In this document: positions 38,999 to 49,009 of the stretch, one piece after another
How the letters are laid out: each line of letters opens with the position of its first letter
How positions within the stretch are numbered: position 1 is the first letter of the stretch
Assembly (NCBI GenBank): GCA_015665315.1
Contig: JADFAK010000029.1
Location: 1 to 64,000 of the forward strand
Reading direction: 5' to 3'
Length of the DNA: 64,000 nucleotides
From: Flavobacteriales bacterium
GTDB lineage: Bacteria > Bacteroidota > Bacteroidia > Flavobacteriales_D > Sanyastnellaceae
Notes under the pieces: generated by a model
Told to the model about the DNA's origin: nothing
The model's database searches: none
What the model saw: the letters and a program-made list of their open reading frames with translations, nothing else
Position numbers and translations under genes: made by a program

Positions 38999-39040
38999 TT
39001 GCCGACAAAAATTTACTTAAAGCTTCAACTTTGTCGGCAA
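38999..39040. promoter_or_regulatory. Perfect 11-bp inverted repeat upstream of the TonB receptor
   Basis: TTGCCGACAAA (38999-39009) - N20 - TTTGTCGGCAA (39030-39040). Confidence 0.7.
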
Positions 39041-39149
39041 AGCAGATTCGAAAGATATAATTTTTTAGTAGGCTTGCATAACATATTTCATTTTTCCGAG
39101 GCGCATATTTCAATGAAATCTTGATTTCGAAAAAACTAGATTTGCATTT

Positions 39150-40367
39150 ATGCCAAAGTACCAAAAACACGCCTTACTTTTTATTTTCATTACGGTCCTA
39201 GTTGACGTAATCGGCGTAGGAATCATTATTCCTGTTATTCCAGAATTATTGACCTCACTTACGGGAAAGAATTTGAACGAAGCGGCAGGAATTGGTGGAC
39301 TTTTAATGTCGACGGCCGCGCTGATGCAATTTTTCTTTGCCCCTGTCATGGGCGAACTGAGTGATCGATTTGGCCGAAGGCCGGTTCTTTTATTGGCACT
39401 TTTCGGACTGGGCTTGGATTATTTGCTTCATGCGTATGCTCCAACAATCGCCTGGTTGTTTTTGGGAAGAATTTTGGCAGGAGTATTCGGATCGAGCTTT
39501 ACCGTTGCTACGGCATATATCGCAGATGTGAGTACACCAGAAAAGAAGGCCAAAAATTTCGGATTGGTTGGCGCGGCCTTTGGTTTGGGCTTTATTATCG
39601 GGCCCGTGATCGGTGGGGTGTTTGCACAATGGGGTGTACAAGTTCCATTTTTGATCGCGGCTGGGCTGACTTTGGCAAACTTCATCTTCGGACTTTTTAT
39701 TCTACCTGAATCCTTACCTGTTGAAGATCGCAGACCCGTGAATTTTAAAAAGATGATTCCGGGTGTTTCACTTTTCAAACTCGGCAGCTACAAAGCATTT
39801 GGTGGTCTGCTGTTGGCATTTTTTCTAGCTCAACTAGCTGGCCAAACCCTACCTTCCATTTGGTCCTTTTTCACCATTGAAATGTACTCTTGGACGGCGG
39901 CAGAAGTTGGGTATAGTTTGGCTGCCGTTGGGATTCTAGTGGCCATCGTTCAGGGATTGTTGATAGGGAAGGTCGTATCTCGGTTTGGCAACAAACGTGT
40001 TATTATGGGCGGCTTTATTCTATGGACTCTGGGGATGTTGCTGTATGCGGTTAGTTTTCAGTCCTGGATTCTCTATGCCTCCTTGATCCCTTACTGCCTA
40101 GGAGGTGTCGCTACGCCAACTTTGCAAGGTCTGATTTCCAACAAAATACCGGCCAACGAACAAGGAAACCTCCAAGGAACATTGACGAGTATGGCAAGTG
40201 TAACATTCATTGTTGGACCGTTTATCAGCACCACTATATTTGCGGCCTTCGCTGATTCAACGAAAGGAATCTATTTCCCTGGCGCACCTTTTGTCATGGG
40301 CGCGATGTTTTTGGTTGTCGGATCAATTGTGGCCTATCGATCGTTGAAAAAAATCGAATCGAACTAA
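39150..40367 (+). CDS. TCR/Tet-like MFS transporter
   Basis: LVDVIGVGIIIPVIPELL, GELSDRFGRRPVLLLALFGLGLDYLL, YIADVSTPEKKAKNFGLVGAAFGLGFIIGPVIGG. Confidence 0.9.
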   Translation: MPKYQKHALLFIFITVLVDVIGVGIIIPVIPELLTSLTGKNLNEAAGIGGLLMSTAALMQFFFAPVMGELSDRFGRRPVLLLALFGLGLDYLLHAYAPTIAWLFLGRILAGVFGSSFTVATAYIADVSTPEKKAKNFGLVGAAFGLGFIIGPVIGGVFAQWGVQVPFLIAAGLTLANFIFGLFILPESLPVEDRRPVNFKKMIPGVSLFKLGSYKAFGGLLLAFFLAQLAGQTLPSIWSFFTIEMYSWTAAEVGYSLAAVGILVAIVQGLLIGKVVSRFGNKRVIMGGFILWTLGMLLYAVSFQSWILYASLIPYCLGGVATPTLQGLISNKIPANEQGNLQGTLTSMASVTFIVGPFISTTIFAAFADSTKGIYFPGAPFVMGAMFLVVGSIVAYRSLKKIESN

Positions 40368-40573
40368 GCTTGTACAACCTCAATGGTGCGACCTTCGAAT
40401 TCAATTTTGTCACCCAGTCGGATCTTTCGTCTTTTTCGAAATTCTTGCTCGCCATTCACGAAGACCATGCCTTCAGCAACAACCATCTTAGCTTCCCCTC
40501 CAGACTGGACGAAATTCATGTATTTAAGTACTCGAATAAGTTCTAAGAACTCCTTGTCCAATTTGAATTCCAT
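40364..40573 (-). CDS. S4-like RNA-binding domain protein
   Basis: FLELIRVLKYMNFVQSGGEAKMVVAEGMVFVNGEQEFRKRRKIRLGDKIEFEG. Confidence 0.88.
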   Translation of the reverse strand: MEFKLDKEFLELIRVLKYMNFVQSGGEAKMVVAEGMVFVNGEQEFRKRRKIRLGDKIEFEGRTIEVVQA

Positions 40574-40575
40574 AA

Positions 40576-42990
40576 TTAGCTGATCGGAAGAAATGTATTG
40601 GGATCGGCCTCGGACATCATTTCATAAACTGCCTCCACGATGTCATCAACCGACGGTTTGCTGAAATAATCTCCATCGGTGCCGTAGGCTGGCAAATGTG
40701 GTTTAGCACTCATCGTCTTAGGTTCTGAATCCAAGAAGTAGAAAGCACCTTGTTTGTTCACGACTTGATCCAAAATATACGCTGTTGCACCACCTGGAAC
40801 ATCTTCGTCGACAATGAATAGTCGATTTGTCTTCTTAACGGAATTCGCAATTTCGTGCAGTTCGTCGAATGGAAGTAAAGTCTGTACATCAATCATTTCC
40901 ACCGAAACACCGAGATTCTTAAAAGACTCTCGAGCTTCCATCGCAATATTGAATGTACTACCGTAGGAAACCAATGTAACATCAGTACCCTCTTCAACTA
41001 TATCTACTTTGCCCAAGCGAACTTTATGTTCTCCTAAATTCGTAGGCATTTGCTCCTTCTTACGATATCCATTGAGACATTCAACAACTAAGGCCGGCTC
41101 ATCGGACTCCAGTAGGGTATTGTACATACCTGAAGCTATTGTCATATTTCGTGGCACACAAACATGCATTCCTCTCACCGAATGAATGATGGCTGCCATT
41201 GGCGATCCCGAATGCCAAATTCCTTCTAAACGGTGTCCACGAGTACGAATAATCAATGGAGCTTTTTGTCCGCCACGCGTTCTATATTGCACAGTAGACA
41301 AGTCATCTCGCATAAGCTGCAAAGCGTAATACAGGTAATCTAAATACTGAATCTCGGCGATTGGGCGAAGTCCCCTCATTGCCATACCGATTCCTTGTCC
41401 GACAATGGTAGCTTCTCGAATGCCAGTATCTGCAACTCTTAACTTACCGAATTGCTCTTGCATGCCTTCCATCGACTGGTTCACACCACCAATGGTTCCG
41501 GTATCCTCACCAAAAGTTAGTACTTCGGGATATTTCTCAAATATTTTCGCAAAATTCTCCCGCAAAATAATTCTACCATCAACCCAGTCGGCGGCCTCAT
41601 CAAATATGGGATCTACGCTTTGGATGTTTTGGACAGACTGACTATTCTCGGAATATAGTTTGTCGCTATATCTGTTGTAATTGACTTTTTGATTGGCGTC
41701 CAACCAAGAGATTAGTGTTTCTCTTTCACTTGAGCTGTCGCCTCGAGAAAGCAACAATACTTGTCGAATCGCCGAAACAAAATCCTTTCTTATCGGCTCA
41801 CTGTTCTTTCTCAGAGCTTCGGTAATGGGTGCAATCTCTTCCTGAAAATCCGAATTATCGGCATACGCATCCATCAGGGCAAGAGCCTCTTGGGTCTCGC
41901 CGTCAATATCAGCCCGAAACTCGGCCCAAGCTTCTTTTTGTTGATTGCGAACAAGCTTTTTAACCTCCTTGCGGATTAGATCAAACTCTTCTTCTTCAAC
42001 CGGACCTTGCAGCTGAATGAACTTCTGCATTTGATCAATGCAATCGTATTCTTTGGCCCAAGCTAGTCGCTCAGGAGTTTTATAACGTTCGTGCGACCCC
42101 GATGTCGAATGTCCTTGAGGCTGGGTCATTTCTTCCACGTGAACCAGTACGGGAATATGATTTTTGCGCGCGAAAGCAGTCGCCTTTTCATAAGTAGCAA
42201 TCAGGTGCGGATAATCCCACCCTTTTGTCTTGAATATTTTTAGTCCGTTCCCCTCCTTCCCAATAGCAAAACCTGCCAACGCCTCAGAAATACTCTCTTT
42301 TACAGTTTGGAATTTCTTGGGTACAGAAATCCCGTATCCATCATCCCAGATAGACATCACCATGGGCACACCCAGTACACAGGCCGCATTCATCGACTCC
42401 CAGAACAATCCTTCCGAGGTAGAGGCATCACCTATTGTTCCAAAAGCAACTTCATTCCCTTGGTCTGAAAATTTGGTGAAATGCGCGAGATCTGGGCTTG
42501 CGCGATATATCTTGGAAGCTTGCGCCAACCCTAGTAACCTGGGCATTTGGGAGCCTGTTGGAGAAACATCTGCTGAGCTATTGTACTGCTCCATCAAATT
42601 CTTCCAACTTCCATCGGGATTCAGGTTTCTCGTCGCGTAATGTCCGCCCATTTGTCGGCCACCGCTTGCAGGTTCCTTCTCCGTATCGGTATGCCCATAA
42701 AGCGCTGCAAAATATTCTTTGACTGTAATTAAGTCAAGCGCAAACATGAATGTCTGGTCCCGATAATATCCCGATCTGAAATCACCTTTGCGGAAGCACC
42801 TAGCCATTGCCAATTGGGCAACTTCTTTTCCATCGCCAAAAATGCCAAACTTGGCTTTTCCGGTTAGTACCTCTTTTCTACCTAGCAGGGATGTTTCACG
42901 ACTGATGCACGCAATGCGAAAATCATTTAGCATCTGCTCGCGTAATTCCTGATCAGTTAATTCCAACACTTCGGTGATACTTTCTGACAT
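40576..42990 (-). CDS. Fused alpha/beta E1 component of a 2-oxoacid dehydrogenase complex
   Basis: N-terminal TPP alpha half (GTIGDASTSEGLFWESMNAACVLGVPMVMSIWDDGYGISVP) joined to beta half (TFGEDTGTIGGVNQSMEG ... DVQTLLPFD). Confidence 0.92.
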   Translation of the reverse strand: MSESITEVLELTDQELREQMLNDFRIACISRETSLLGRKEVLTGKAKFGIFGDGKEVAQLAMARCFRKGDFRSGYYRDQTFMFALDLITVKEYFAALYGHTDTEKEPASGGRQMGGHYATRNLNPDGSWKNLMEQYNSSADVSPTGSQMPRLLGLAQASKIYRASPDLAHFTKFSDQGNEVAFGTIGDASTSEGLFWESMNAACVLGVPMVMSIWDDGYGISVPKKFQTVKESISEALAGFAIGKEGNGLKIFKTKGWDYPHLIATYEKATAFARKNHIPVLVHVEEMTQPQGHSTSGSHERYKTPERLAWAKEYDCIDQMQKFIQLQGPVEEEEFDLIRKEVKKLVRNQQKEAWAEFRADIDGETQEALALMDAYADNSDFQEEIAPITEALRKNSEPIRKDFVSAIRQVLLLSRGDSSSERETLISWLDANQKVNYNRYSDKLYSENSQSVQNIQSVDPIFDEAADWVDGRIILRENFAKIFEKYPEVLTFGEDTGTIGGVNQSMEGMQEQFGKLRVADTGIREATIVGQGIGMAMRGLRPIAEIQYLDYLYYALQLMRDDLSTVQYRTRGGQKAPLIIRTRGHRLEGIWHSGSPMAAIIHSVRGMHVCVPRNMTIASGMYNTLLESDEPALVVECLNGYRKKEQMPTNLGEHKVRLGKVDIVEEGTDVTLVSYGSTFNIAMEARESFKNLGVSVEMIDVQTLLPFDELHEIANSVKKTNRLFIVDEDVPGGATAYILDQVVNKQGAFYFLDSEPKTMSAKPHLPAYGTDGDYFSKPSVDDIVEAVYEMMSEADPNTFLPIS

Positions 42991-43100
42991 AGATTATATA
43001 GCTTCTGGTGACTAGAAATGCAAAGATAGTGAACGGCTCTGAAGTGTAGGCGTTGAACTAATGCTTTCAGGAAAAAATCAGTTTTTCTAAGGACCTGAGA

Positions 43101-44021
43101 CTACCTTGCCGACCAGTTTACGGCACATTGTGCCCCGAGAACGGCATTGTTCTTCACCAATTCTAAATTTGCCTGAAGGCTCTTCCCATGCGTAATTTCA
43201 TTCACGCTAGACAGCAAAAAAGGAGTCAATTGTTTTCCTGAAATTCCCTTGGCAACTGCTGATTCCAGCGCCAGTTCGATAGCAGACTCAATCTGACTTG
43301 CATCAATAGCTGCCGCTTGTGGGATAGGATTGGCAACGATTATTCCTTGCTGGGAACCTAAGGACTGATGAACACGAAATACGTTCACGATTTCTTCAAC
43401 GGTATTCACACGATGGTCAACAGAACAACCACTGCTGGCGCAGTAAAACGCGGGAAAACTTGCCGTTCGAAAACCTAAAACAGGCACTCCCATAGACTCG
43501 AGGACCTCTAATGTTTTGGGAATATCTAGAATGGATTTGGCCCCGGCGGTAACTACGGCAACCGGCGTACTGGCCAATTCTTGGAGATCGGCTGAAATGT
43601 CCCAGGAATCTGCGACACCTCTATGTACACCACCAATTCCACCGGTAACAAACCAAGAAATACCTGCAAAATGCGCTGCCATCATGGTCGTGGCAACAGT
43701 CGTGGCTCCAAGTTGCTTGGTCGCCAAAGCCCACGCCATATCCCGTCTGGACAATTTAATACACTCTGGGCTAGAGGCAATCTGTTCGAGACCGTCGTCA
43801 TTTAGTCCAACTTGAATTTTTCCATTCGACACGGCGATGGTCGCGGGAACAGCTCCCTGCTCTCTTATGATTTTCTGAAGTTGATGGGCTAGTTCCAAGT
43901 TGTTAGGCCACGGCATGCCATGTGCGATGATGGTAGACTCCAATGCGACTACCGCCATACCTTGGGCTAGAGCATCTGCCACTTCCTCGTTTATTTGGAG
44001 ATACTCCGATACATTTCTCAT
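43101..44021 (-). CDS. psuG: Pseudouridine-5'-phosphate glycosidase
   Basis: VVALESTIIAHGMPWPNNLELA, GKIQVGL, GGIGGVHRGVADSWDISADLQEL, ITHGKSLQANLELVKNNA. Confidence 0.94.
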   Translation of the reverse strand: MRNVSEYLQINEEVADALAQGMAVVALESTIIAHGMPWPNNLELAHQLQKIIREQGAVPATIAVSNGKIQVGLNDDGLEQIASSPECIKLSRRDMAWALATKQLGATTVATTMMAAHFAGISWFVTGGIGGVHRGVADSWDISADLQELASTPVAVVTAGAKSILDIPKTLEVLESMGVPVLGFRTASFPAFYCASSGCSVDHRVNTVEEIVNVFRVHQSLGSQQGIIVANPIPQAAAIDASQIESAIELALESAVAKGISGKQLTPFLLSSVNEITHGKSLQANLELVKNNAVLGAQCAVNWSAR

Positions 44022-44028
44022 AGAGACA

Positions 44029-46485
44029 TCACTTCACGATTCGGACAGTATGATTCGAATCGGCATTGGCAATGGTGATCAAATATAAGCCATCAACCAA
44101 ATTTTGAATTGAAAAATCGAAATCTGTTCCCGAGAAGGTAAACTCTTGAACGAGACGACCGCTTGCATCAAATACGCGTGCTATCCATTTGCCAGCGGCT
44201 AAATTATTTAAAAAGATAGCATCACCTTGACGTAGAAACGAGAATGGGAACTCCTGCTCCAAAACGCCCACTAACAAATCTTCTCCATCGCAATCTTGAT
44301 CAATGCCGTCATTTGGAATCTCTATTTCGTCTGGATTGATATCTTCATCAAAATCATCACAATCTCCATCGGCGGGGGAAAATCCATCGTTATCTTGGTC
44401 ATCTAAATCGGCACCTGAACAATCCTGGTCCACTCCGTCGTAGGGAATTTCATCGGCATCGGGATTGATATCTGAATCGTAGTCATCGCAATCACCATCT
44501 TCAGGTGTAAATCCGTCTCCGTCGACATCCGTAAGATCCGCACCTGAACAGTCTTGATCTATCCCATCGTAAGGAATTTCATCCATATCGGGATTGATAT
44601 CTGAATCGTTGTCGTCGCAATCACCATCATCGGGAGAAAAACCATCTCCGTCCACATCTGTAAGATCAGCTCCCGAGCAATCTTGGTCTATCCCATCGTA
44701 GGGAATTTCAACGGCATCGGGATTGATGTCTCCATCATTATCGTCACAATCAACGTCGGCTAAAAACCCGTCTCCATCTGCATCAATGGCGTCGGCTCCA
44801 CTACAGTCTTGATCAATTCCGTCGTTCGGAATATCGGTGGCATCGGGATTTATTGATTCATCCGTATCATCACAGTCACCCGTTTGGGAAGTGAATCCAT
44901 CCCCATCGTCATCATATTGACACATATTGGGTGCATCGACGTTGGCATCGGGGTCAAAATTGAAGGCAGTTTCGTCCATGCAACCCATGATTGGTGTCAC
45001 AAACATCCATTCGGCTTTTCTGACTCGATACGAGCCCCAGCCTTGGGGATAATTGAATTCGAGCAGCACATTTCCAGCTACATCGACTTCTGAAAACCTT
45101 GCGCCATATCCATCAATTGACACATTCCCCCAATAAATGAGCGTGTTTCCGTTGGACATTCTTTGCACACCGCCGGTGCTCGAACCAAAAATCTGCTCGG
45201 GATGAATGTATTGCCATACTCTGGACACCGTATTTGCTACTGTATCCATCGAGTACTCAATTGCGCGTGAAACTTGGCCTGTAACATTCGCGTTGTCATA
45301 CATGAGGATATTTCCATTGGGCAATCGACGAACGTCATGCTGATGCGAAAAGCCAAAGTCGTTGAGGAATTCAAATTGAGAATTTGCCTCGTTGATCCCC
45401 CATCGCCAGATTATTTCACCTGTCGAGCTGTTGAACTTCAGCACCTCATTGAGATGTCGCATTGAAATAAGAATATTCGAATCGGAATCAATATCTATTG
45501 AATTGATGTGAAATGGATCAACTGAGGTCAGGCTAAGATTCTGGTTTTCATTGTCTGTAATCTCCAAATGGTCCCAGCTTCTCCATTGCAGAAGAAGTAA
45601 ATCATTCTCATCTAGCTCCTGGATAACAAAACCGGCAACCACGGCATCGGGATGGCCACCGTCCACTTCTTCGCTCAAGTCTACTATTTGTTGATCATAA
45701 GCGAAGAGCCACTTGTGACCATTTTCAAGATGTTGGAAATCGTGCCAATCGATTGTATAGCCGTTCCACATTGTGACAAATTCCGACACTTGACCAAGGT
45801 CATCCAAGATTCTCCAACCGTACGGTTCAGTAATTCCATATGTCGGCAAATTGCCTCGCCCAAGTTTAAAATCGCGACCTCCGATTGGTTCGGCATCGTG
45901 CCAGAGAATCTCTCCTGCAACTGAATCGAGAATTGCAATCTCGGAGTCTTGACCATCACGGAGGGATATAAAATAATTCCCTGGTGCAATGTTGCCATTT
46001 GGAGCTACTAAATAATTTTCTTGTGGAAAATTCTGAGCAGACAAATTGACTTGTCCTTCTTCCGAACTATCTTCTTCATCGACCCATGGAATAGGCAAAT
46101 GTTTACTTGTATGAAAACTCCAACTCATTCCGTCTATCGGCGCACCTTCAACCGTTTTCAAGCAATCACCTAGCACCAAACTCACTTCTTCATCCAATGC
46201 AAAATCTTCATCGAAGGTGAAATTCAGTGTTTTTTGGTCGGCACTCTGAAAGAATTCAAATTCATGCGCCCCACTGTTGCTACCCACTACAGAAAAACAA
46301 TTTTCATCCAGATCATGCACGTCTATTCCGACAGCATGCCGCAGAACGACGCATGTATTGGTGTTATGGTATTCGCTGTTATCCTTTGGACTGAAATACT
46401 GGAGTTTCTCGGAATCTTGTGTCAATTGGGAAAAACTGCCAATAGAAAAAGAGGCTATAAAGCTTAACGTTACTAAAATTCTCAT
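44029..46485 (-). CDS. Arylsulfotransferase (ASST)-like protein with five MopE/thrombospondin-3-like Ca-binding repeats and T9SS sorting domain
   Basis: IDWHDFQHLENGHKWLFAYD, WRWGINE, GFSHQHDVRRLPNGNILMYDN; five units like DVDGDGFSPDDGDCDDNDSDINPDMDEIPYDGIDQDCSGADLT; C-terminal GLYLITIANADSNHTVRIVK. Confidence 0.85.
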   Translation of the reverse strand: MRILVTLSFIASFSIGSFSQLTQDSEKLQYFSPKDNSEYHNTNTCVVLRHAVGIDVHDLDENCFSVVGSNSGAHEFEFFQSADQKTLNFTFDEDFALDEEVSLVLGDCLKTVEGAPIDGMSWSFHTSKHLPIPWVDEEDSSEEGQVNLSAQNFPQENYLVAPNGNIAPGNYFISLRDGQDSEIAILDSVAGEILWHDAEPIGGRDFKLGRGNLPTYGITEPYGWRILDDLGQVSEFVTMWNGYTIDWHDFQHLENGHKWLFAYDQQIVDLSEEVDGGHPDAVVAGFVIQELDENDLLLLQWRSWDHLEITDNENQNLSLTSVDPFHINSIDIDSDSNILISMRHLNEVLKFNSSTGEIIWRWGINEANSQFEFLNDFGFSHQHDVRRLPNGNILMYDNANVTGQVSRAIEYSMDTVANTVSRVWQYIHPEQIFGSSTGGVQRMSNGNTLIYWGNVSIDGYGARFSEVDVAGNVLLEFNYPQGWGSYRVRKAEWMFVTPIMGCMDETAFNFDPDANVDAPNMCQYDDDGDGFTSQTGDCDDTDESINPDATDIPNDGIDQDCSGADAIDADGDGFLADVDCDDNDGDINPDAVEIPYDGIDQDCSGADLTDVDGDGFSPDDGDCDDNDSDINPDMDEIPYDGIDQDCSGADLTDVDGDGFTPEDGDCDDYDSDINPDADEIPYDGVDQDCSGADLDDQDNDGFSPADGDCDDFDEDINPDEIEIPNDGIDQDCDGEDLLVGVLEQEFPFSFLRQGDAIFLNNLAAGKWIARVFDASGRLVQEFTFSGTDFDFSIQNLVDGLYLITIANADSNHTVRIVK
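44275..44925 (-). repeat. Coding tandem repeats, about 126 bp per unit, five units (MopE-type)
   Basis: Recurrent DGDGFxxxxGDCDDxDxxINPDxxEIPYDGIDQDCSGAD. Confidence 0.85.
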
Positions 46486-46638
46486 AATTGCAGATGGTTC
46501 AGTCGCAAGGTCGCAATCGATTGGGATAACAGAAAAGGATCAATTTGAATATCTAGGATTGCCAATCTGACCAGTTCTTGAATAATGTGGCTACATCCCA
46601 AGTGGCTCGCCCAACTCAGAATCTACTAAATTGCAATC

Positions 46639-47193
46639 ATGAAGCAGTTAATCCTTCTTTTCATCGGACTTGTTTGTACTATGGCATTCACGGGGCAAGA
46701 CTCACTAATAACTTGGAAACACGACATCCAATTAGATTGGTCGGATTTCACTCAGCGGGTAGGCCAAGGAGGAGTGTTTAAAGCTTTCACATACAGCGGA
46801 ATTCGCTACGAGGTTCGCGATTATAATGGCACGATACAAATCGATGTAGCGGCTTACTTTCTACCGGATGAAAGTTGGGCGTTTCAAGACTTTTTGAACC
46901 CTGAATTATTGGCTCACGAGCAATTCCATTTTCATATCACCGAACTATATGCACGACGGATGCGACAAGAATTTCGCGAATTTGAGGTAGGCGTTGAGCA
47001 GTTCATTGAAGAACACTTAATTGAGAAGCTAAAGGATCTTTTCAACTCAATTTACGACGAAATGGAAAATACCCAGAAAGAGTATGATGAAGATACTAGC
47101 CACGGTACAAAGCAGGACGTGCAAGACAAATGGCAGGCAACGATAGAAGGCCAGTTAAAATCGACCGAAGTCTATGCACTTCCTAGCGACTAG
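46639..47193 (+). CDS. DUF922-like secreted protein with HExxH motif
   Basis: Signal peptide; ITWKHDIQLDWSDFTQRV; LLAHEQFHFHITELYARRMRQ. Confidence 0.75.
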   Translation: MKQLILLFIGLVCTMAFTGQDSLITWKHDIQLDWSDFTQRVGQGGVFKAFTYSGIRYEVRDYNGTIQIDVAAYFLPDESWAFQDFLNPELLAHEQFHFHITELYARRMRQEFREFEVGVEQFIEEHLIEKLKDLFNSIYDEMENTQKEYDEDTSHGTKQDVQDKWQATIEGQLKSTEVYALPSD

Positions 47194-47197
47194 TCAA

Positions 47198-48199
47198 TCA
47201 GTCATTTAGAGACTTCCAGATCATATCTTTGAGCGCTTGTATTCCAAGCCCTGAGACTGACGAGATAAAAATCAGCGGGATTCTTGGAAGCACTGCTTCA
47301 ATCTCGGCCTTCATTTCGGCCATCAATTCTTCATCGAGCATATCGCATTTCGAAATGGCCAAAATTCGCTGTTTGTCTATTAATTCAGGATTGAACTCCC
47401 GCAATTCATTCAACAAAATTTGATACTCCTTTCCTACATCGTTTGAATCGGCGGGGATCATGAACAATAAGGCCGAATTCCGTTCGATATGCCTTAAAAA
47501 TCTGTGCCCCAAACCCTTTCCTTCATGAGCACCTTCGATGATTCCTGGAATATCGGCCATCACAAAGGAGCGGTCTCCTCGATATTGAACCATGCCCAAA
47601 TTGGGCACCAGGGTCGTAAAAGGATAATCGGCTATTTCAGGCTTGGCTTCAGACACCACAGAGAGTAAAGTTGACTTACCAGCATTGGGGAAGCCCACTA
47701 GCCCCACATCTGCCAAAACTTTCAGCTCAATGATAAAGCACTTTTCTATTCCTTCCCCCCCAGGCTGTGCAAAACGTGGAGTTTGATTGGTCGACGTTTT
47801 AAAGTGCGCATTACCTTTACCGCCTTGTCCGCCCTCAACAACAATGACTTCCTTGTCATGTTCCGTAATCTCAAAAGCAACTTCTCCTGTTTCCTCATCA
47901 CGCACCACAGTTCCCAAAGGTACTTCGAGCACTTCATCGGCCCCATCGGAACCATGTTTATGATTGGCTCCACCAAACTCCCCCACGGCAGCAAAAACAT
48001 GCCGATGATAGCGCAAGTGGAGCAAGGTCCAAATATTCCTATTTCCTTTGAGAATTATATGTCCGCCTCGACCACCATCGCCTCCATCCGGGCCACCTTT
48101 GGCCAAGTTTTTTGCTCGATGCAAATGCGTAGAACCTCCACCACCGTGCCCAGAACGACAATAAATCTTGATATAATCAACAAAGCTGGAGTTACTCAT
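47198..48199 (-). CDS. obgE: GTPase Obg
   Basis: [81 protein letters not shown]. Confidence 0.96.
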   Translation of the reverse strand: MSNSSFVDYIKIYCRSGHGGGGSTHLHRAKNLAKGGPDGGDGGRGGHIILKGNRNIWTLLHLRYHRHVFAAVGEFGGANHKHGSDGADEVLEVPLGTVVRDEETGEVAFEITEHDKEVIVVEGGQGGKGNAHFKTSTNQTPRFAQPGGEGIEKCFIIELKVLADVGLVGFPNAGKSTLLSVVSEAKPEIADYPFTTLVPNLGMVQYRGDRSFVMADIPGIIEGAHEGKGLGHRFLRHIERNSALLFMIPADSNDVGKEYQILLNELREFNPELIDKQRILAISKCDMLDEELMAEMKAEIEAVLPRIPLIFISSVSGLGIQALKDMIWKSLND

Positions 48200-48221
48200 A
48201 GGATCGAAAAATCTTTGACTA

Positions 48222-48788
48222 TTAGTCTATAGCGTTATAAAGTCGCTGCGTAATAGCATCAATTGACCCAAGGCCGTTGACCGCATGAAACTTATCTTGT
48301 CTTCGGTAATAATCTGCAACGGGAGCAGTTTCGGCATTGTACACGTCGATACGCTTCTGGATAACTTCGGGATTCGCGTCATCCGGTCTGCCACTCGTTT
48401 CAGCTCTTTTAGCTAGTCGATCTCGCAATTCAGACTCCTCAACTTCGAGGGCCAACATTTTTGTAATAGAAGTATCTCTTCCCGCAAGGAATGTATCCAG
48501 GGCATCAGCTTGTGCTTCAGTTCTAGGAAAACCGTCGAAGATAAAGCCCTTGGCCTCAGGGTGTTTATTCACTTCCGATTCAAGCATTTTAATCGTCACC
48601 TCGTCTGGCACCAACGCACCTTTGTCCATAAAACTCTTAGCCAAGTTTCCAAGTTCAGTAGCTCCTTTGATATTGGCACGAAAAATATCCCCCGTTGATA
48701 AATGAATCAAGTTATACTTCTCGATCAATCTTTCACTCTGAGTTCCTTTTCCGGCTCCCGGAGGCCCGAACAAAACAATATTCAACAT
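48222..48788 (-). CDS. adk: Adenylate kinase
   Basis: [55 protein letters not shown]. Confidence 0.97.
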   Translation of the reverse strand: MLNIVLFGPPGAGKGTQSERLIEKYNLIHLSTGDIFRANIKGATELGNLAKSFMDKGALVPDEVTIKMLESEVNKHPEAKGFIFDGFPRTEAQADALDTFLAGRDTSITKMLALEVEESELRDRLAKRAETSGRPDDANPEVIQKRIDVYNAETAPVADYYRRQDKFHAVNGLGSIDAITQRLYNAID

Positions 48789-49009
48789 CTCTTATTTTTT
48801 ATGTCAACCTTTTTTAACGCCCGCAAAATTACGGTTTTTCCATCACTAGGCAGTGACCAAAGTCATCCTGTATCCGCTAAAGACTGCAATGGACAGACTT
48901 ACCTATGCGAATAGTTTACAATTTGGTTTAACCGAGCAGGTAGATTTGCTAACTTCGCACCCAATTTATTTCCCAAAAGGGAATCTTTGGATAAATATTC
49001 AATATCACT

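Noticed and set aside
39150-40367. Acquired tetracycline resistance gene
   Set aside because: The MFS protein is Tet-like in sequence, but there are no mobile-element flanks and chromosomal TCR/Tet homologues are common; resistance cannot be inferred.
44275-44925. CRISPR-like regular repeats
   Set aside because: Period is about 126 bp, fully in frame and coding for Ca-binding MopE-type repeats.
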